Of a stretch of DNA of 44,033 nucleotides, positions 7,991 through 16,106 are shown piece by piece. Position numbers and translations under genes: made by a program. Source of the stretch: Mycobacteriaceae bacterium (lineage in GTDB: Bacteria > Actinomycetota > Actinomycetes > Mycobacteriales > Mycobacteriaceae); contig JAPOKC010000021.1 in assembly GCA_029977845.1 (NCBI GenBank), positions 1-44,033 of the forward strand, in the 5' to 3' direction. The notes below the pieces were generated by a model. It was not told where the DNA came from and made no database searches. It saw nothing but the letters and a program-made list of their open reading frames with translations. Each line of letters begins with the position of its first letter. Positions within the stretch are counted from its first letter, which is position 1.

Positions 7991-9078
7991 AGTTCCGGTG
8001 ACGTCGCCGTCTCGACGGGTTTGTTCGGCAGCGACAGCCGGATGATCTTCCACCACGCCGAGGCGACCTGCCTGGGCAGCCGGCCGGTGGTGTAGGTCAG
8101 CCCGTAGCGCTCGAAGAGCGCCTCGACCTCGGGTGCGATCTCCTTGTAGCGGTTGCTCGGCAGATCCGGAAACAGGTGATGCTCGATCTGATAGGACAGG
8201 TTGCCGGTCATGAAATGCATTGCCGCACCGCCGGAGATGTTGGCCGAGCCGAGCATCTGGCGCAGGTACCACTGGGCGCGGGTCTCGCCCTCGATCGAGG
8301 ACTTCGTGAAGGTCTGCACGCCGACGGGGAAGTGGCCGCACATGATCACCGAGTGGGTCCACAGGTTGCGGACCAGGTTCGCGGTGAAGTTGGCGGCCAG
8401 CGTGGTCAATGCAGACGGTCCCGACAGCAGGGGCCAGAGCACGTAGTCGCGGGTGGCCTGGCGGCGGATCTTGGCGAGCACCCTCTTGGCGCGGGCGCGG
8501 AAATCCTTCTTGTCGACCCGGCCCTTGAGGTACTTGCCGATCTCCAGGTCGTAGGCCGCGATGCCGTACTCGAAGAAGCAGGCGTTGATGAAGTTCCACA
8601 GCGGCTGGGCGATGTAGAAGGGTTTCCAGCGCTGGTTCTCGTCGACCCGCATGATGCCGTAGCCCAGGTCGTTGTCGCGTCCCAGCACGTTGGTGTAGGT
8701 GTGGTGAATCTCGTTGTGCGCGTGCTTCCAGAACTCCGCCGGCGAGGCGTTGTCCCACTCCCAGGTGGTGGAGTGAATATTGTTGTCGCGCATCCAGTCC
8801 CATTGGCCGTGCATGACGTTGTGGCCGATCTCCATATTGTCGATGATCTTCGAGATCGACAGGCCGATGGTTCCGACGATCCAGGCCGGCGGGAAGAGTG
8901 AGAACAGCAGGATCGCGCGGCTGCCGAGTTCGAGCCGGCGCTGGGCGGTGATGACGGTGCGGATGTAGGTGGCGTCACGTTCGCCGCGCTGGCCCAGAAC
9001 CCGGTCGCGGATGGCGTCGAGTTCGGCGCCGAGATTCTCGATGTCCTGGTCGGTCAGGTGGCTCACGGGGTTGTTCAT
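7975..9078 (-). CDS. desA3: Acyl-CoA/fatty acid desaturase, DesA3-like
   Basis: This 367-residue membrane diiron desaturase has the three histidine boxes: HNVMH (86-90), HAHNEIHH (119-126) and QIEHH (297-301). Hydrophobic segments lie near residues 55-78 and 215-245. The boxes with QxxHH match the front-end/acyl-CoA desaturase family; M. tuberculosis DesA3 (Rv3229c) is the likely relative and acts as a stearoyl delta-9 desaturase with an adjacent oxidoreductase (Rv3230c). The same pair order is seen here, with the reductase 12 bp upstream. A strong GGAAGGA ribosome site precedes the start. Shorter N terminus than DesA3. Exact regiochemistry is inferred. Confidence 0.85.
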   Translation of the reverse strand: MNNPVSHLTDQDIENLGAELDAIRDRVLGQRGERDATYIRTVITAQRRLELGSRAILLFSLFPPAWIVGTIGLSISKIIDNMEIGHNVMHGQWDWMRDNNIHSTTWEWDNASPAEFWKHAHNEIHHTYTNVLGRDNDLGYGIMRVDENQRWKPFYIAQPLWNFINACFFEYGIAAYDLEIGKYLKGRVDKKDFRARAKRVLAKIRRQATRDYVLWPLLSGPSALTTLAANFTANLVRNLWTHSVIMCGHFPVGVQTFTKSSIEGETRAQWYLRQMLGSANISGGAAMHFMTGNLSYQIEHHLFPDLPSNRYKEIAPEVEALFERYGLTYTTGRLPRQVASAWWKIIRLSLPNKPVETATSPELQLAS

Positions 9079-9090
9079 CTCGTGTCCTTC

Positions 9091-10128
9091 CTAGAGTTCG
9101 ATCTCACAGTCGCCGGCGGCGGCCGAGACGCAGGTCTGGACGACGACGCCGGCGCCCGCAGTGGTCAGTGCGCCGTTGCGCAGATCGCGGACGGCGCCGC
9201 GGCGCAACGGTGCGACGCATCCGAAGCACACCCCCATCCGGCAGCCCGACGGCATCAGCACTCCGGCGGATTCGCCGGCATGCAGGAGGCTCTGCTGGCC
9301 GTCCGAATCGACCTCTGTCCCGGTGGTGGTGAACGTGACGGTGCCGCCCTCACCGGTGACGATCGCCTCGGTGCGGAACCGTTCGGTGTGCAGATGGTCT
9401 GCATCCCAGTGGCTTTCGGCCATGTCGATCAAACCGGCGGGGCCGCAGGCCCACACATGCCGCTCGTCGTGATCAGCGACGAGGGTGCTCAGCCGGGCCA
9501 TGTCGAGACGGCCGTCGGTGCGGGTGTGGACTTCCACCAGCCGGATCTCGTTGCGGGCGGCCATCGCTCGAAGTTCGGCGCCGAAGATCACGTCTTCGGC
9601 GCGCGGCGCGCTGTGCACGACGACGATGTCGCGCGTGCCCGGGGCCGAATTGCGCAGCATTCCCATCACCGGGGTGATGCCACTGCCCGCGGTGAGGAAC
9701 AGGATCTTCCCGGCGGCGCCGTCGAGGGTGAAATCGCCGGCGGCATGTTCGAGCTGGACGACAGAACCGACGGTGGCGCGACGCACCAGGTATTCGCTCA
9801 CCGTCCCGCCGGGGGCCGCCTTCACCGTGATCGACAGGTTGCGGTCAGCGGTGCGCGAGGTCAGCGAGTAGGCGCGCCAATGCCGCACTCCGTCGACGTC
9901 GACCCCCACCCGCAGGTACTGGCCGGCGATGTGCGGGCGCCAGCCGCGGCCGGGCTTGATCACCAGGGTCGCGGTGTCGGGTGTCTCGGGCCTGATCGCC
10001 ACAATTCGGCCACGCAACTGAGCCCCGGACAGCAGGGGATTGATGACGTCCAGATAGTCGGCGGGCAGCAGTGGGGTGGTGATGCGTTCGGCGAGGTGGA
10101 CGAGTCCGCCGCGCAGGGTGATCGCCAT
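9091..10128 (-). CDS. Ferredoxin-NADP reductase-type oxidoreductase with C-terminal [2Fe-2S], desaturase electron donor
   Basis: This 345-residue flavoprotein has an FAD domain (RAYSLT at 85-90), an NAD(P) domain (TAGSGITPVMGM near 147-157, CGPAG later) and a plant-type [2Fe-2S] domain at the C terminus (SGCRMGVCFGC, with the fourth cysteine in VVQTCVS). This order matches the Rv3230c family, which transfers electrons from NADPH to DesA3. An ATG 72 nt upstream (10200) is open, but starting there would leave only 11 bp to the divergent regulator. The 10128 start matches the conserved AERITTPLLPADYLDVINPL beginning, so it is preferred. It is also a conceivable donor for other diiron enzymes in the cell. 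Confidence 0.85.
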   Translation of the reverse strand: MAITLRGGLVHLAERITTPLLPADYLDVINPLLSGAQLRGRIVAIRPETPDTATLVIKPGRGWRPHIAGQYLRVGVDVDGVRHWRAYSLTSRTADRNLSITVKAAPGGTVSEYLVRRATVGSVVQLEHAAGDFTLDGAAGKILFLTAGSGITPVMGMLRNSAPGTRDIVVVHSAPRAEDVIFGAELRAMAARNEIRLVEVHTRTDGRLDMARLSTLVADHDERHVWACGPAGLIDMAESHWDADHLHTERFRTEAIVTGEGGTVTFTTTGTEVDSDGQQSLLHAGESAGVLMPSGCRMGVCFGCVAPLRRGAVRDLRNGALTTAGAGVVVQTCVSAAAGDCEIEL

Positions 10129-10211
10129 ATCCCCACTCTGGCCGCCCTGCGCGATAAAGTCTTGACCAGATGACGTGAAGCAAAAGCTACTTTTTATCAT
10201 CTAGGAACAAA
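10129..10211. promoter_or_regulatory. Divergent promoter region between desaturase operon and pucR-type gene
   Basis: This 83-bp gap is unusually AT-rich for the window around 10176-10210. TATCAT at 10195-10200 is a fair -10 for the rightward gene (ATG at 10212). TTGCTT followed 17 nt later by ACTTTA is a weak leftward candidate. No clear palindrome seen. Elements are weak matches only. Confidence 0.35.
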
Positions 10212-11411
10212 ATGAGTGATTCGGCCAAGGTCTCGAGTGGTCTCGACCTGGATCCCGGCGTGGCCGCCGCCCTGGAAGCGGTGCTGCCCCGGATGGCCGA
10301 ACAGACCGTCGCCGCGATCATCGCCGAGGTGCCGGCCTACACCGATCCGTTCCGGGGCCAGATGGGTCAGAACATCGAGAATGCGGTGCGCGCCTCGCTG
10401 CGGGCGTTCCTGCGACTGGTCACCCGGCGCGATGCCGAGTCCGACGCCTCGCTGTCGGGAGCACTCGACGGAGCCTACGAACTGGGTCGGGGTGAGGCCC
10501 GCAGTGGCCGGTCCATCGACGCACTGCTGTCGGCTTACCGGGTCGGGGCGCGCGAGGCGTGGCGGGAATTGTCGGCCACAGCCGTCGGCGCGGGCCTGCC
10601 CGCACAGACCATCGCGCGCTTCGCCGAGATGGTGTTCGCCTACATCGACGAACTGTCGGCATCCAGCGTCGCCGGGCATGCCGACGAGCAGGCCACCGCC
10701 GGCCGGGTTCGGCAGCGCTATCTCGATCTGCTCATCCGGCGTCTGCTCAACGGGGAATCGATGGAGGCGTTGCGCGCCGCGGCCGAACGAGCGGCCTGGA
10801 CCGTACCGGAGACGCTGACCGCGGTTCTGCTGGCGCCGTCCCAGATACGTGGTCTCACAACTGTTCTGACGGCCGAAGCCCTGCAGGCCACCGACGAGTT
10901 GCCCGGGTTGGATCCGGACGAGGGCTGGGCGGTGGTGCTGGCCGCTGACGTCGACGGCACCCGTCGCGGGGCGCTGCTGTCGGCGTTGTCCGGTCGCCGC
11001 GCGGTCGTCGGGCCGTCTCGGCCATGGCACCTGGCGCAGATCTCGTTTCAGCGCGCGGTGCGGGCCCGGGGTCTGGCCGGCGACGGGGTGCTGGACACCG
11101 ATGAGCATCTGGTCGAGGTGGTGCTCGGGGCCGATCCCGAGGCGGTCGCGGACCTGCGCCGCCGGGCGCTGGCCCCACTGCAGGGGGTGCGGGGCGGCAC
11201 CGCTGACCGGCTTGCCGAGACGCTGCGGTCCTGGCTGCTGCACCGGGGTCAGCGCGAGGCCGTGGCGGCCGATCTCCATATCCACCCGCAGACGGTGCGC
11301 TATCGGATGGGGCAGATCCGCGAGTTGTACGGCGCGCGACTCGATGACCCCCGGACAGTTCTCGAATTGACCGTAGCCTTGGGCTCACAGCAGAACGGAG
11401 CCGGTGAGTGA
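10212..11411 (+). CDS. PucR/CdaR-type transcriptional regulator
   Basis: This 399-residue protein has an N-terminal helical sensory part, a GGDEF-like middle region (LLAPSQIRGL...WAVVLAADVDG near 210-260) and a C-terminal PucR helix-turn-helix (HRGQREAVAADLHIHPQTVRYRMGQIRELYG; helix 2/3 near 355-380). Members control purine, amino-acid, fatty-acid desaturation or amide catabolism. It is divergent from the desaturase/reductase operon and translationally coupled (GTGA) to an amidase and then an agmatine deiminase. Either side could be its target; a fatty-acid-responsive role is suggested by the first, polyamine/amide control by the second. Both are inference. Confidence 0.85.
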   Translation: MSDSAKVSSGLDLDPGVAAALEAVLPRMAEQTVAAIIAEVPAYTDPFRGQMGQNIENAVRASLRAFLRLVTRRDAESDASLSGALDGAYELGRGEARSGRSIDALLSAYRVGAREAWRELSATAVGAGLPAQTIARFAEMVFAYIDELSASSVAGHADEQATAGRVRQRYLDLLIRRLLNGESMEALRAAAERAAWTVPETLTAVLLAPSQIRGLTTVLTAEALQATDELPGLDPDEGWAVVLAADVDGTRRGALLSALSGRRAVVGPSRPWHLAQISFQRAVRARGLAGDGVLDTDEHLVEVVLGADPEAVADLRRRALAPLQGVRGGTADRLAETLRSWLLHRGQREAVAADLHIHPQTVRYRMGQIRELYGARLDDPRTVLELTVALGSQQNGAGE

Positions 11412-13129
11412 GTGAGTTCGAAGTCGCCGAGGCCGGTATCGCCGAACTTCGCCGTGCCCTCGAGGACGGCCGGGTGAGCGCTGTGGCGCTCGTCGAGTCC
11501 TATCTGCGCCGGATCGAGGCGTACGACCACGGCGGCCCGATGCTCAACGCGGTGATCGTTTCCAACCCCGACGCGCTGGCCGAGGCGCACGCATCCGATC
11601 TCCGCCGCTCCCGGGGCGAACTGCTCGGCCCGCTCGACGGCATCCCGTACACCGCCAAGGACAGCTACCTGGTCAAAGGATTGACTGCGGCGGCGGGGTC
11701 CTTCGCGTTCGAGAACCTCATCGCGCAACGGGATGCCTTCACCATCGGACGTCTCCGGTCCGGCGGGGCCATCCTGATCGGGTTGACCAACATGCCGGCG
11801 ATGGCCAACGGCGGCATGCAGCGCGGTCTGTACGGCCGGGCCGAAAGTCCCTACAACGCAGACTTTCTCACCGCGGCGTTCGGTTCCGGATCCTCGAACG
11901 GATCGGGCACTGCCACCGCGGCGAGTTTCGCCGCGTTCGGGCTCGGCGAGGAGACCTGGTCCAGCGGTCGCGCGCCGGCCACCAACAACGCACTGTGCGC
12001 CTACACCCCCTCGCGTGGGGTGATCTCGGTGCGGGGTAACTGGCCGCTGGTGCCCACCATGGACGTCGTCGTGCCACACACCCGCACGATGGCCGACATG
12101 TTCGAGGTTCTCGACGTGATCGTCGCCAACGATGCCGACACCCGTGGCGACCTGTGGCGGTCCCAGCCGTGGATCGTCATTCCGCGGGCCTCCGCGGTGC
12201 GTCCGAAGTCCTATCCCGCCCTGCTGCCCGACGGCCCTGCGGCAGCGCGGAAGGTGTTGGCGAACAAGCGGTTCGGCGTTCCGCGCATGTATATCAACGC
12301 CGATGCCGAGGCCGGAGTGGGGGAGAACCTGGGTATCGGCGGATCGACCGGGCGGCGCATCGAGACCCGGCAGTCCGTCCTCGACCTGTTCCAGGCCGCG
12401 GGCGCCGCACTCACCGCCGCCGGCGCCGAGGTCGTGCTGGTGGACTTCCCGGTGGTCACCAACTACGAGGGCGACCGGCCCGGCGCGCCGACGGTCAAGA
12501 CCCGCGGCTTTGTCAGCCCGGAATTCCTGGTCCGTGAGATCTGGGATCTGTCGGCATGGTCATGGGATGACTTCCTGCGCGCAAACGGTGATCCGGACAT
12601 CCCCAGCCTGGACCGGGTCGAGGGAGGGCGGATCTGGGTGAATCCGCCTGGCGCACTGCCGGATCGGGTACAGGGCTTCGAGGATGACATCAACGAATAC
12701 CCGGACTTCATCCGCAATCACCCCATCGCGTCGTTCCTCGACATCCCGCATATCGAGGACGGGATGCGCGGACTGGAGAAGACCCGCAAGGTGGACTTCG
12801 AGGAGTGGTTGCGCAAGTGGCGACTCGATGGGGTGATCTTCCCGACCGTCGCCGACGTCGGCCCGGCCGATATGGACGTCAACCCGGCCTCGGCCGACCT
12901 CGGCTGGCGCAACGGGGTGTGGGTGGCCAACGGCAATCTGGTTCCCCGCCACCTCGGGATCCCCACCGTCACCGTGCCGATGGGTGTGATGGCCGATATC
13001 GGCATGCCGGTCGGGATCACGTTCGCCGGCCGGGCCTATGGCGACACCGCACTGCTGAGTTATGCGGCGGCCTTCGAGGCGACCGGTGATCGGCGCGTCC
13101 CGCCACCCCGAACGCCGCCCCTAGGATGA
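11408..13129 (+). CDS. Amidase signature family hydrolase
   Basis: This 573-residue AS-family enzyme has candidate triad residues K84 (GIPYTAKDS), S162 (GSGSSNGSG) and S186 (TWSSGRAP). The 24-residue spacing between the two serines equals that known in the family. The usual GTDTGGSIRIPA region is altered to LGEETWSSGRAPA, so this is a divergent subfamily, and the C-terminal half is longer than in GatA-type amidases. It overlaps the PucR stop by GTGA and its own stop overlaps the agmatine deiminase start by ATGA. Context suggests amide or carbamoyl-amine hydrolysis linked to polyamine degradation, but N-carbamoylputrescine hydrolases are normally nitrilase-fold, so the substrate is open. Confidence 0.82.
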   Translation: MSEFEVAEAGIAELRRALEDGRVSAVALVESYLRRIEAYDHGGPMLNAVIVSNPDALAEAHASDLRRSRGELLGPLDGIPYTAKDSYLVKGLTAAAGSFAFENLIAQRDAFTIGRLRSGGAILIGLTNMPAMANGGMQRGLYGRAESPYNADFLTAAFGSGSSNGSGTATAASFAAFGLGEETWSSGRAPATNNALCAYTPSRGVISVRGNWPLVPTMDVVVPHTRTMADMFEVLDVIVANDADTRGDLWRSQPWIVIPRASAVRPKSYPALLPDGPAAARKVLANKRFGVPRMYINADAEAGVGENLGIGGSTGRRIETRQSVLDLFQAAGAALTAAGAEVVLVDFPVVTNYEGDRPGAPTVKTRGFVSPEFLVREIWDLSAWSWDDFLRANGDPDIPSLDRVEGGRIWVNPPGALPDRVQGFEDDINEYPDFIRNHPIASFLDIPHIEDGMRGLEKTRKVDFEEWLRKWRLDGVIFPTVADVGPADMDVNPASADLGWRNGVWVANGNLVPRHLGIPTVTVPMGVMADIGMPVGITFAGRAYGDTALLSYAAAFEATGDRRVPPPRTPPLG

Positions 13130-14160
13130 CCGAGGTGACCGGCTACCGTATGCCCGCCGAGTGGGCGCCCCAGGAGCGGATCTGGATGGCGTTCCCGTGC
13201 GAGGGCTACACCCTCGGTGACACCGAACAGGCCCGCCACGAGGCCCGTTCCACCTGGGCCGCGGTCGCCCACGCGGTCGCCGAGTTCGAACCGGTCACCA
13301 TGATCGTCGATCCGGGATCGCGCACCGAGGCGAACCGTTACCTGTCGGCGGACATCGAGGTCATCGAGGCACCCCTCAACGACGCCTGGATGCGCGACAT
13401 CGGGCCCACCTTCGTGCACGCCGACGATGGGTCGGTGGCGGCGGTGGACTGGGTGTTCAACGGGTGGGGAGCCCAGGACTGGGCCCAGTGGGACCTCGAC
13501 GAGAAGATCGGCCGGTTCGTCGCCGAGACCGCCGGTGCGCCGGTGATCAGTTCGGCTCTGGTCAACGAGGGCGGCGGCATCCAGGTCGACGGTGAGGGCA
13601 CCGTGCTGCTGACCGACACCGTGCAACTCGATCCGGGCCGCAACCCCACGCTCACCCGCAAGGACGTCGAGGCCGAGATGGCCCGCACCATCGGAGCGAC
13701 CCACGCGGTGTGGTTGCCCCGCGGTCTGACCCGGGACTCGGAGCGCTTCGGCACCCGAGGGCATGTCGACATCGTCGCGGCGATCACCTCACCCGGGCGG
13801 CTGCTGCTGCACACCCAGCGCGACGAATCACACCCCGACCATGTGGTCTGCAAGGAGATCCGGGCGGCACTCGAGGACACCCACGATGCGGCCGGCCGCA
13901 GGTGGGAGATCACCGAAATGCCTGCTCCCGCAACGCTGACCGACGCCGAGGGCTGGGTCGACTACAGCTACATCAACCATCTGGTGGTCAACGGCGGTGT
14001 CATCGCGTGCGGCTATGCCGACCCCAATGACCGCGAGGCGCTGGCGATCCTGGCCGAGCAGTACCCGGGCCGCAAGGTGGTCAGCGTCGATGCCCGCCCG
14101 CTCTTCCAGCGCGGCGGCGGTATCCACTGCATCACCCAGCAGCAGCCCTTACCGCGCTAG
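13126..14160 (+). CDS. aguA: Agmatine deiminase (peptidyl-arginine deiminase family)
   Basis: This 344-residue PPAD-fold protein has the conserved AWMRDIGPTF (acidic residue D91), NEGGGIQVDGEG, RGHVDIVA (catalytic histidine) and C-terminal GGGIHCITQQQP with nucleophile C335. These are the signature elements of AguA, which converts agmatine to N-carbamoylputrescine and ammonia. Length is slightly short of the usual 360-370. It is the last gene of the pucR-amidase-aguA operon. The stop lies 3 bp from the convergent sodN stop. Catalytic residues are complete, so activity is expected. Confidence 0.9.
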   Translation: MTEVTGYRMPAEWAPQERIWMAFPCEGYTLGDTEQARHEARSTWAAVAHAVAEFEPVTMIVDPGSRTEANRYLSADIEVIEAPLNDAWMRDIGPTFVHADDGSVAAVDWVFNGWGAQDWAQWDLDEKIGRFVAETAGAPVISSALVNEGGGIQVDGEGTVLLTDTVQLDPGRNPTLTRKDVEAEMARTIGATHAVWLPRGLTRDSERFGTRGHVDIVAAITSPGRLLLHTQRDESHPDHVVCKEIRAALEDTHDAAGRRWEITEMPAPATLTDAEGWVDYSYINHLVVNGGVIACGYADPNDREALAILAEQYPGRKVVSVDARPLFQRGGGIHCITQQQPLPR

Positions 14161-14163
14161 CGG

Positions 14164-14586
14164 CTACTTGGGCGGGTAAACCCCCATGCCCTTGGCCTTC
14201 TCGGTCTGCCAGAAGATGTCGGAGATCTTGTCGATGGTCGCGAGCAGCTTCTCGCAGTCCTCGACCTTGGTCGACTTCTTGACGTCGCCGGCGCCGTGCA
14301 CGCCGTCCCAGAACAGCTGGTGCAGGTTCGGGAACTGCTCGAAGTGCTCCTTGGTGAAGAAGTCGGCCCACAGCACCATCAGGTGATGCTTGACCTCTTC
14401 GGCCCGCTGCTCTTTGACCAGGATCGCGCGGGTGCGGAAGTGCTCGTCATCGGAGTCGTTGTACTTCTGCACCGTCTTGAGGCAGGACAGCGCCTCGATC
14501 TTGGCCTGGGCGGGGTCGTAGACGCCGCAGTAGAGATCGCAGTGGGCATGGGCGGGAGTCGCGTTGGCGAAGAGTCGTTGCAGCAT
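14164..14586 (-). CDS. sodN: Nickel superoxide dismutase precursor
   Basis: The 140-residue precursor has a 14-residue propeptide (MLQRLFANATPAHA) followed by the Ni hook HCDLYCGVYDPAQA. Mature H1, C2 and C6 are present, and the C-terminal four-helix part (KEQRAEEVKHHLMVLWADFF...FWQTEKAKG) is typical. The canonical hook is HCxxPCGxY; here the proline at mature position 5 is tyrosine. It removes superoxide in the cytoplasm after cleavage by the divergently encoded SodX. Only 22 bp separate the two start codons. Family call is firm. Confidence 0.92.
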   Translation of the reverse strand: MLQRLFANATPAHAHCDLYCGVYDPAQAKIEALSCLKTVQKYNDSDDEHFRTRAILVKEQRAEEVKHHLMVLWADFFTKEHFEQFPNLHQLFWDGVHGAGDVKKSTKVEDCEKLLATIDKISDIFWQTEKAKGMGVYPPK

Positions 14587-14608
14587 GGGTTTAATTTACC
14601 CTTTGCCT
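14587..14608. promoter_or_regulatory. 22-bp divergent sodN/sodX intergenic region
   Basis: The whole space between the two starts is 22 bp and holds the interrupted palindrome GGGT-N7-ACCC (14587-14601) with an AT-rich centre. With so little room at least one transcript must be leaderless or start inside the other gene. It is a plausible single operator for metal-dependent control of both genes; no regulator gene is adjacent. Confidence 0.4.
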
Positions 14609-14944
14609 GTGAGCCGCAACCACCGGTTCCGGGACTGGCCGCTGCGGCGCTTCCTGGTCGCCGAAGACTCGATGCTGCCGACCCTGCATCCCGGCGACGG
14701 TCTGCTGGCTTTTCGGGGCGGCACACCCCGGCCCGGCCAACTGCGGGTATTCCCCGATCCGTGGTCGCCGACGCGGTGGCTGGTCAAACGGGTCGGGCAC
14801 GTCGAGGGCTCGACTTTCGAGGCCTTGTCGGACAACCCCCGCGCCCCGGGCGCGATGGACTCCCGGGAGTTCGGCTGGGTCGAGGCCCGAGGCACCTATC
14901 GTGTGGTCTGGACCTTGCCCAATAGAGAAGTTGGGCATGGATAG
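14609..14944 (+). CDS. sodX: Nickel-type SOD maturation protease (S26 signal peptidase-like)
   Basis: This 111-residue S26-family peptidase has the Ser/Lys dyad: S21 in AEDSMLPTLHPGD and K60 in RWLVKRV. The SDNPRAPGAMDSREFGWV box that follows is the third conserved S26 region. It lacks a clear membrane anchor, as usual for SodX, which removes the SodN propeptide so that the new N-terminal histidine can bind nickel. GTG at 14609 is chosen because it begins just before the first conserved segment (SRNHRFRDWPLRRFLVAEDS). Head-to-head arrangement with sodN is the standard gene pair. Confidence 0.85.
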   Translation: MSRNHRFRDWPLRRFLVAEDSMLPTLHPGDGLLAFRGGTPRPGQLRVFPDPWSPTRWLVKRVGHVEGSTFEALSDNPRAPGAMDSREFGWVEARGTYRVVWTLPNREVGHG

Positions 14945-14956
14945 AGGAGTCTCGCC

Positions 14957-16096
14957 GTGAGTCTGCAACTGACCGACGAACAGAAGAGCATGGTCGCCAC
15001 CGTGCGCGACTTCGCCGCCCGGGAGTGCGGGACCCGGGAGAAGCGGCTCGAGCTGACCAACGGCGGCAAGACCCACCACAACGCCGCGATCTCCCGCAAG
15101 CTCGCCGATCTCGGCTTCCTCGGTCTGTCCATCCCCGAGGAGTACGGCGGCACCGGTGGCGGACTCTTCGACGCGTGTCTGTTCGTCGAGGAACTGGCCT
15201 ACAACCAGATCCCGGTCGGCAGCTACCCGGTCACGCTGATCGTCGCGCACGTCTATCTGAACTTCGCCTCCGAGGAGCTCAAGAAGGAGATACTCGGCAA
15301 TATCGTGGCCGGCGGCGCGACGGCGATCGCGATGTCCGAGCCCGGCTCCGGATCCGATGTGGCCTCGCTGCGGTGCAAGGCCGAGAAGGCCGACGGCGGC
15401 TACCGCATCAACGGACAGAAGATGTGGATCTCCAACGCCCACCACTCCGACCACATCCTGCTGGTGTGCCGCACCGCCGACACCGGCGACAAGCATCAGG
15501 GCATCTCGATGCTCTCGGTGCCGGTGTCCACCCCGGGCGTCGAGATCCGGCCGATCCCCACGATGGACGCCGAGGTGAACGACGTCTTCTTCACCGACGC
15601 CGAGGTGGGCGCCGAGCGGTTGGTCGGAACCCAGGATCAGGGCTGGGCGCAACTGATCGCCGGACTGAACACTGAGCGCGTCATCGTCGGAGCCATGGCG
15701 CTCGGTCAGGCCCGGAGATCCTTCGACGACACCCTCGACTACGTCAAGGCCCGCCAGCAGTTCGGTCGTCCGGTCGGCAGTTTCCAGGCGCTGTCGCACC
15801 GGCTTGCCGATCTGGCAACCGAGATCGAATGCACCCGACTGCTGGTGCACGACGTGGCCCAGCGCTGCGACGAGAACCCCGGCAAGCTGATGCCGCAGGA
15901 GGCCTCGATGGTCAAGCTCAAGGCGACCGAACTCGCGAAAAAGACTGCGTTGGAGGGCATCCAGATGATGGGCGGGATGGGCTACGCCGTGGAGGGCGGT
16001 ATGGAGGCGCAGTTCCGCGCGGCTGTCGTCGGCACCATCGCCGGAGGCAGCAGCGAGATTCAACGCGACATCATCGCCAAGACATTGGGCTTGTAG
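14957..16096 (+). CDS. Acyl-CoA dehydrogenase (FadE family)
   Basis: This 379-residue protein has full ACAD architecture: helical N domain, FAD/acyl strand motif AMSEPGSGSDVASLRCKAE (about 124-143), MWISNAHHSDHILLV and C-terminal RRSFDDTLDYVKARQQFGRP. The C-terminal catalytic region reads GTIAGGSSEIQRDIIAKTLGL: the glutamate that precedes GT/GGTSEIQ in medium-chain enzymes is replaced by alanine, so the base must be elsewhere or be supplied by a partner, as occurs in some mycobacterial FadE heteromers. GAGGAG lies 8 nt before the GTG start. Substrate unknown. Confidence 0.88.
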   Translation: MSLQLTDEQKSMVATVRDFAARECGTREKRLELTNGGKTHHNAAISRKLADLGFLGLSIPEEYGGTGGGLFDACLFVEELAYNQIPVGSYPVTLIVAHVYLNFASEELKKEILGNIVAGGATAIAMSEPGSGSDVASLRCKAEKADGGYRINGQKMWISNAHHSDHILLVCRTADTGDKHQGISMLSVPVSTPGVEIRPIPTMDAEVNDVFFTDAEVGAERLVGTQDQGWAQLIAGLNTERVIVGAMALGQARRSFDDTLDYVKARQQFGRPVGSFQALSHRLADLATEIECTRLLVHDVAQRCDENPGKLMPQEASMVKLKATELAKKTALEGIQMMGGMGYAVEGGMEAQFRAAVVGTIAGGSSEIQRDIIAKTLGL

Positions 16097-16106
16097 TTCG
16101 GGGTCT

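Noticed and set aside
10129..10200. Starting the desaturase-linked reductase at the ATG at 10200
   Set aside because: The extra 24 residues are low in family character and would leave 11 bp for two divergent promoters; the ATG at 10128 starts at the conserved region.
11882..11898. GTTCC-N7-CGAAC, one mismatch from the island palindrome, inside the amidase gene
   Set aside because: It lies within a coding region, has no -10 at the shared spacing, and about one single-mismatch hit is expected by chance in a window of this size.
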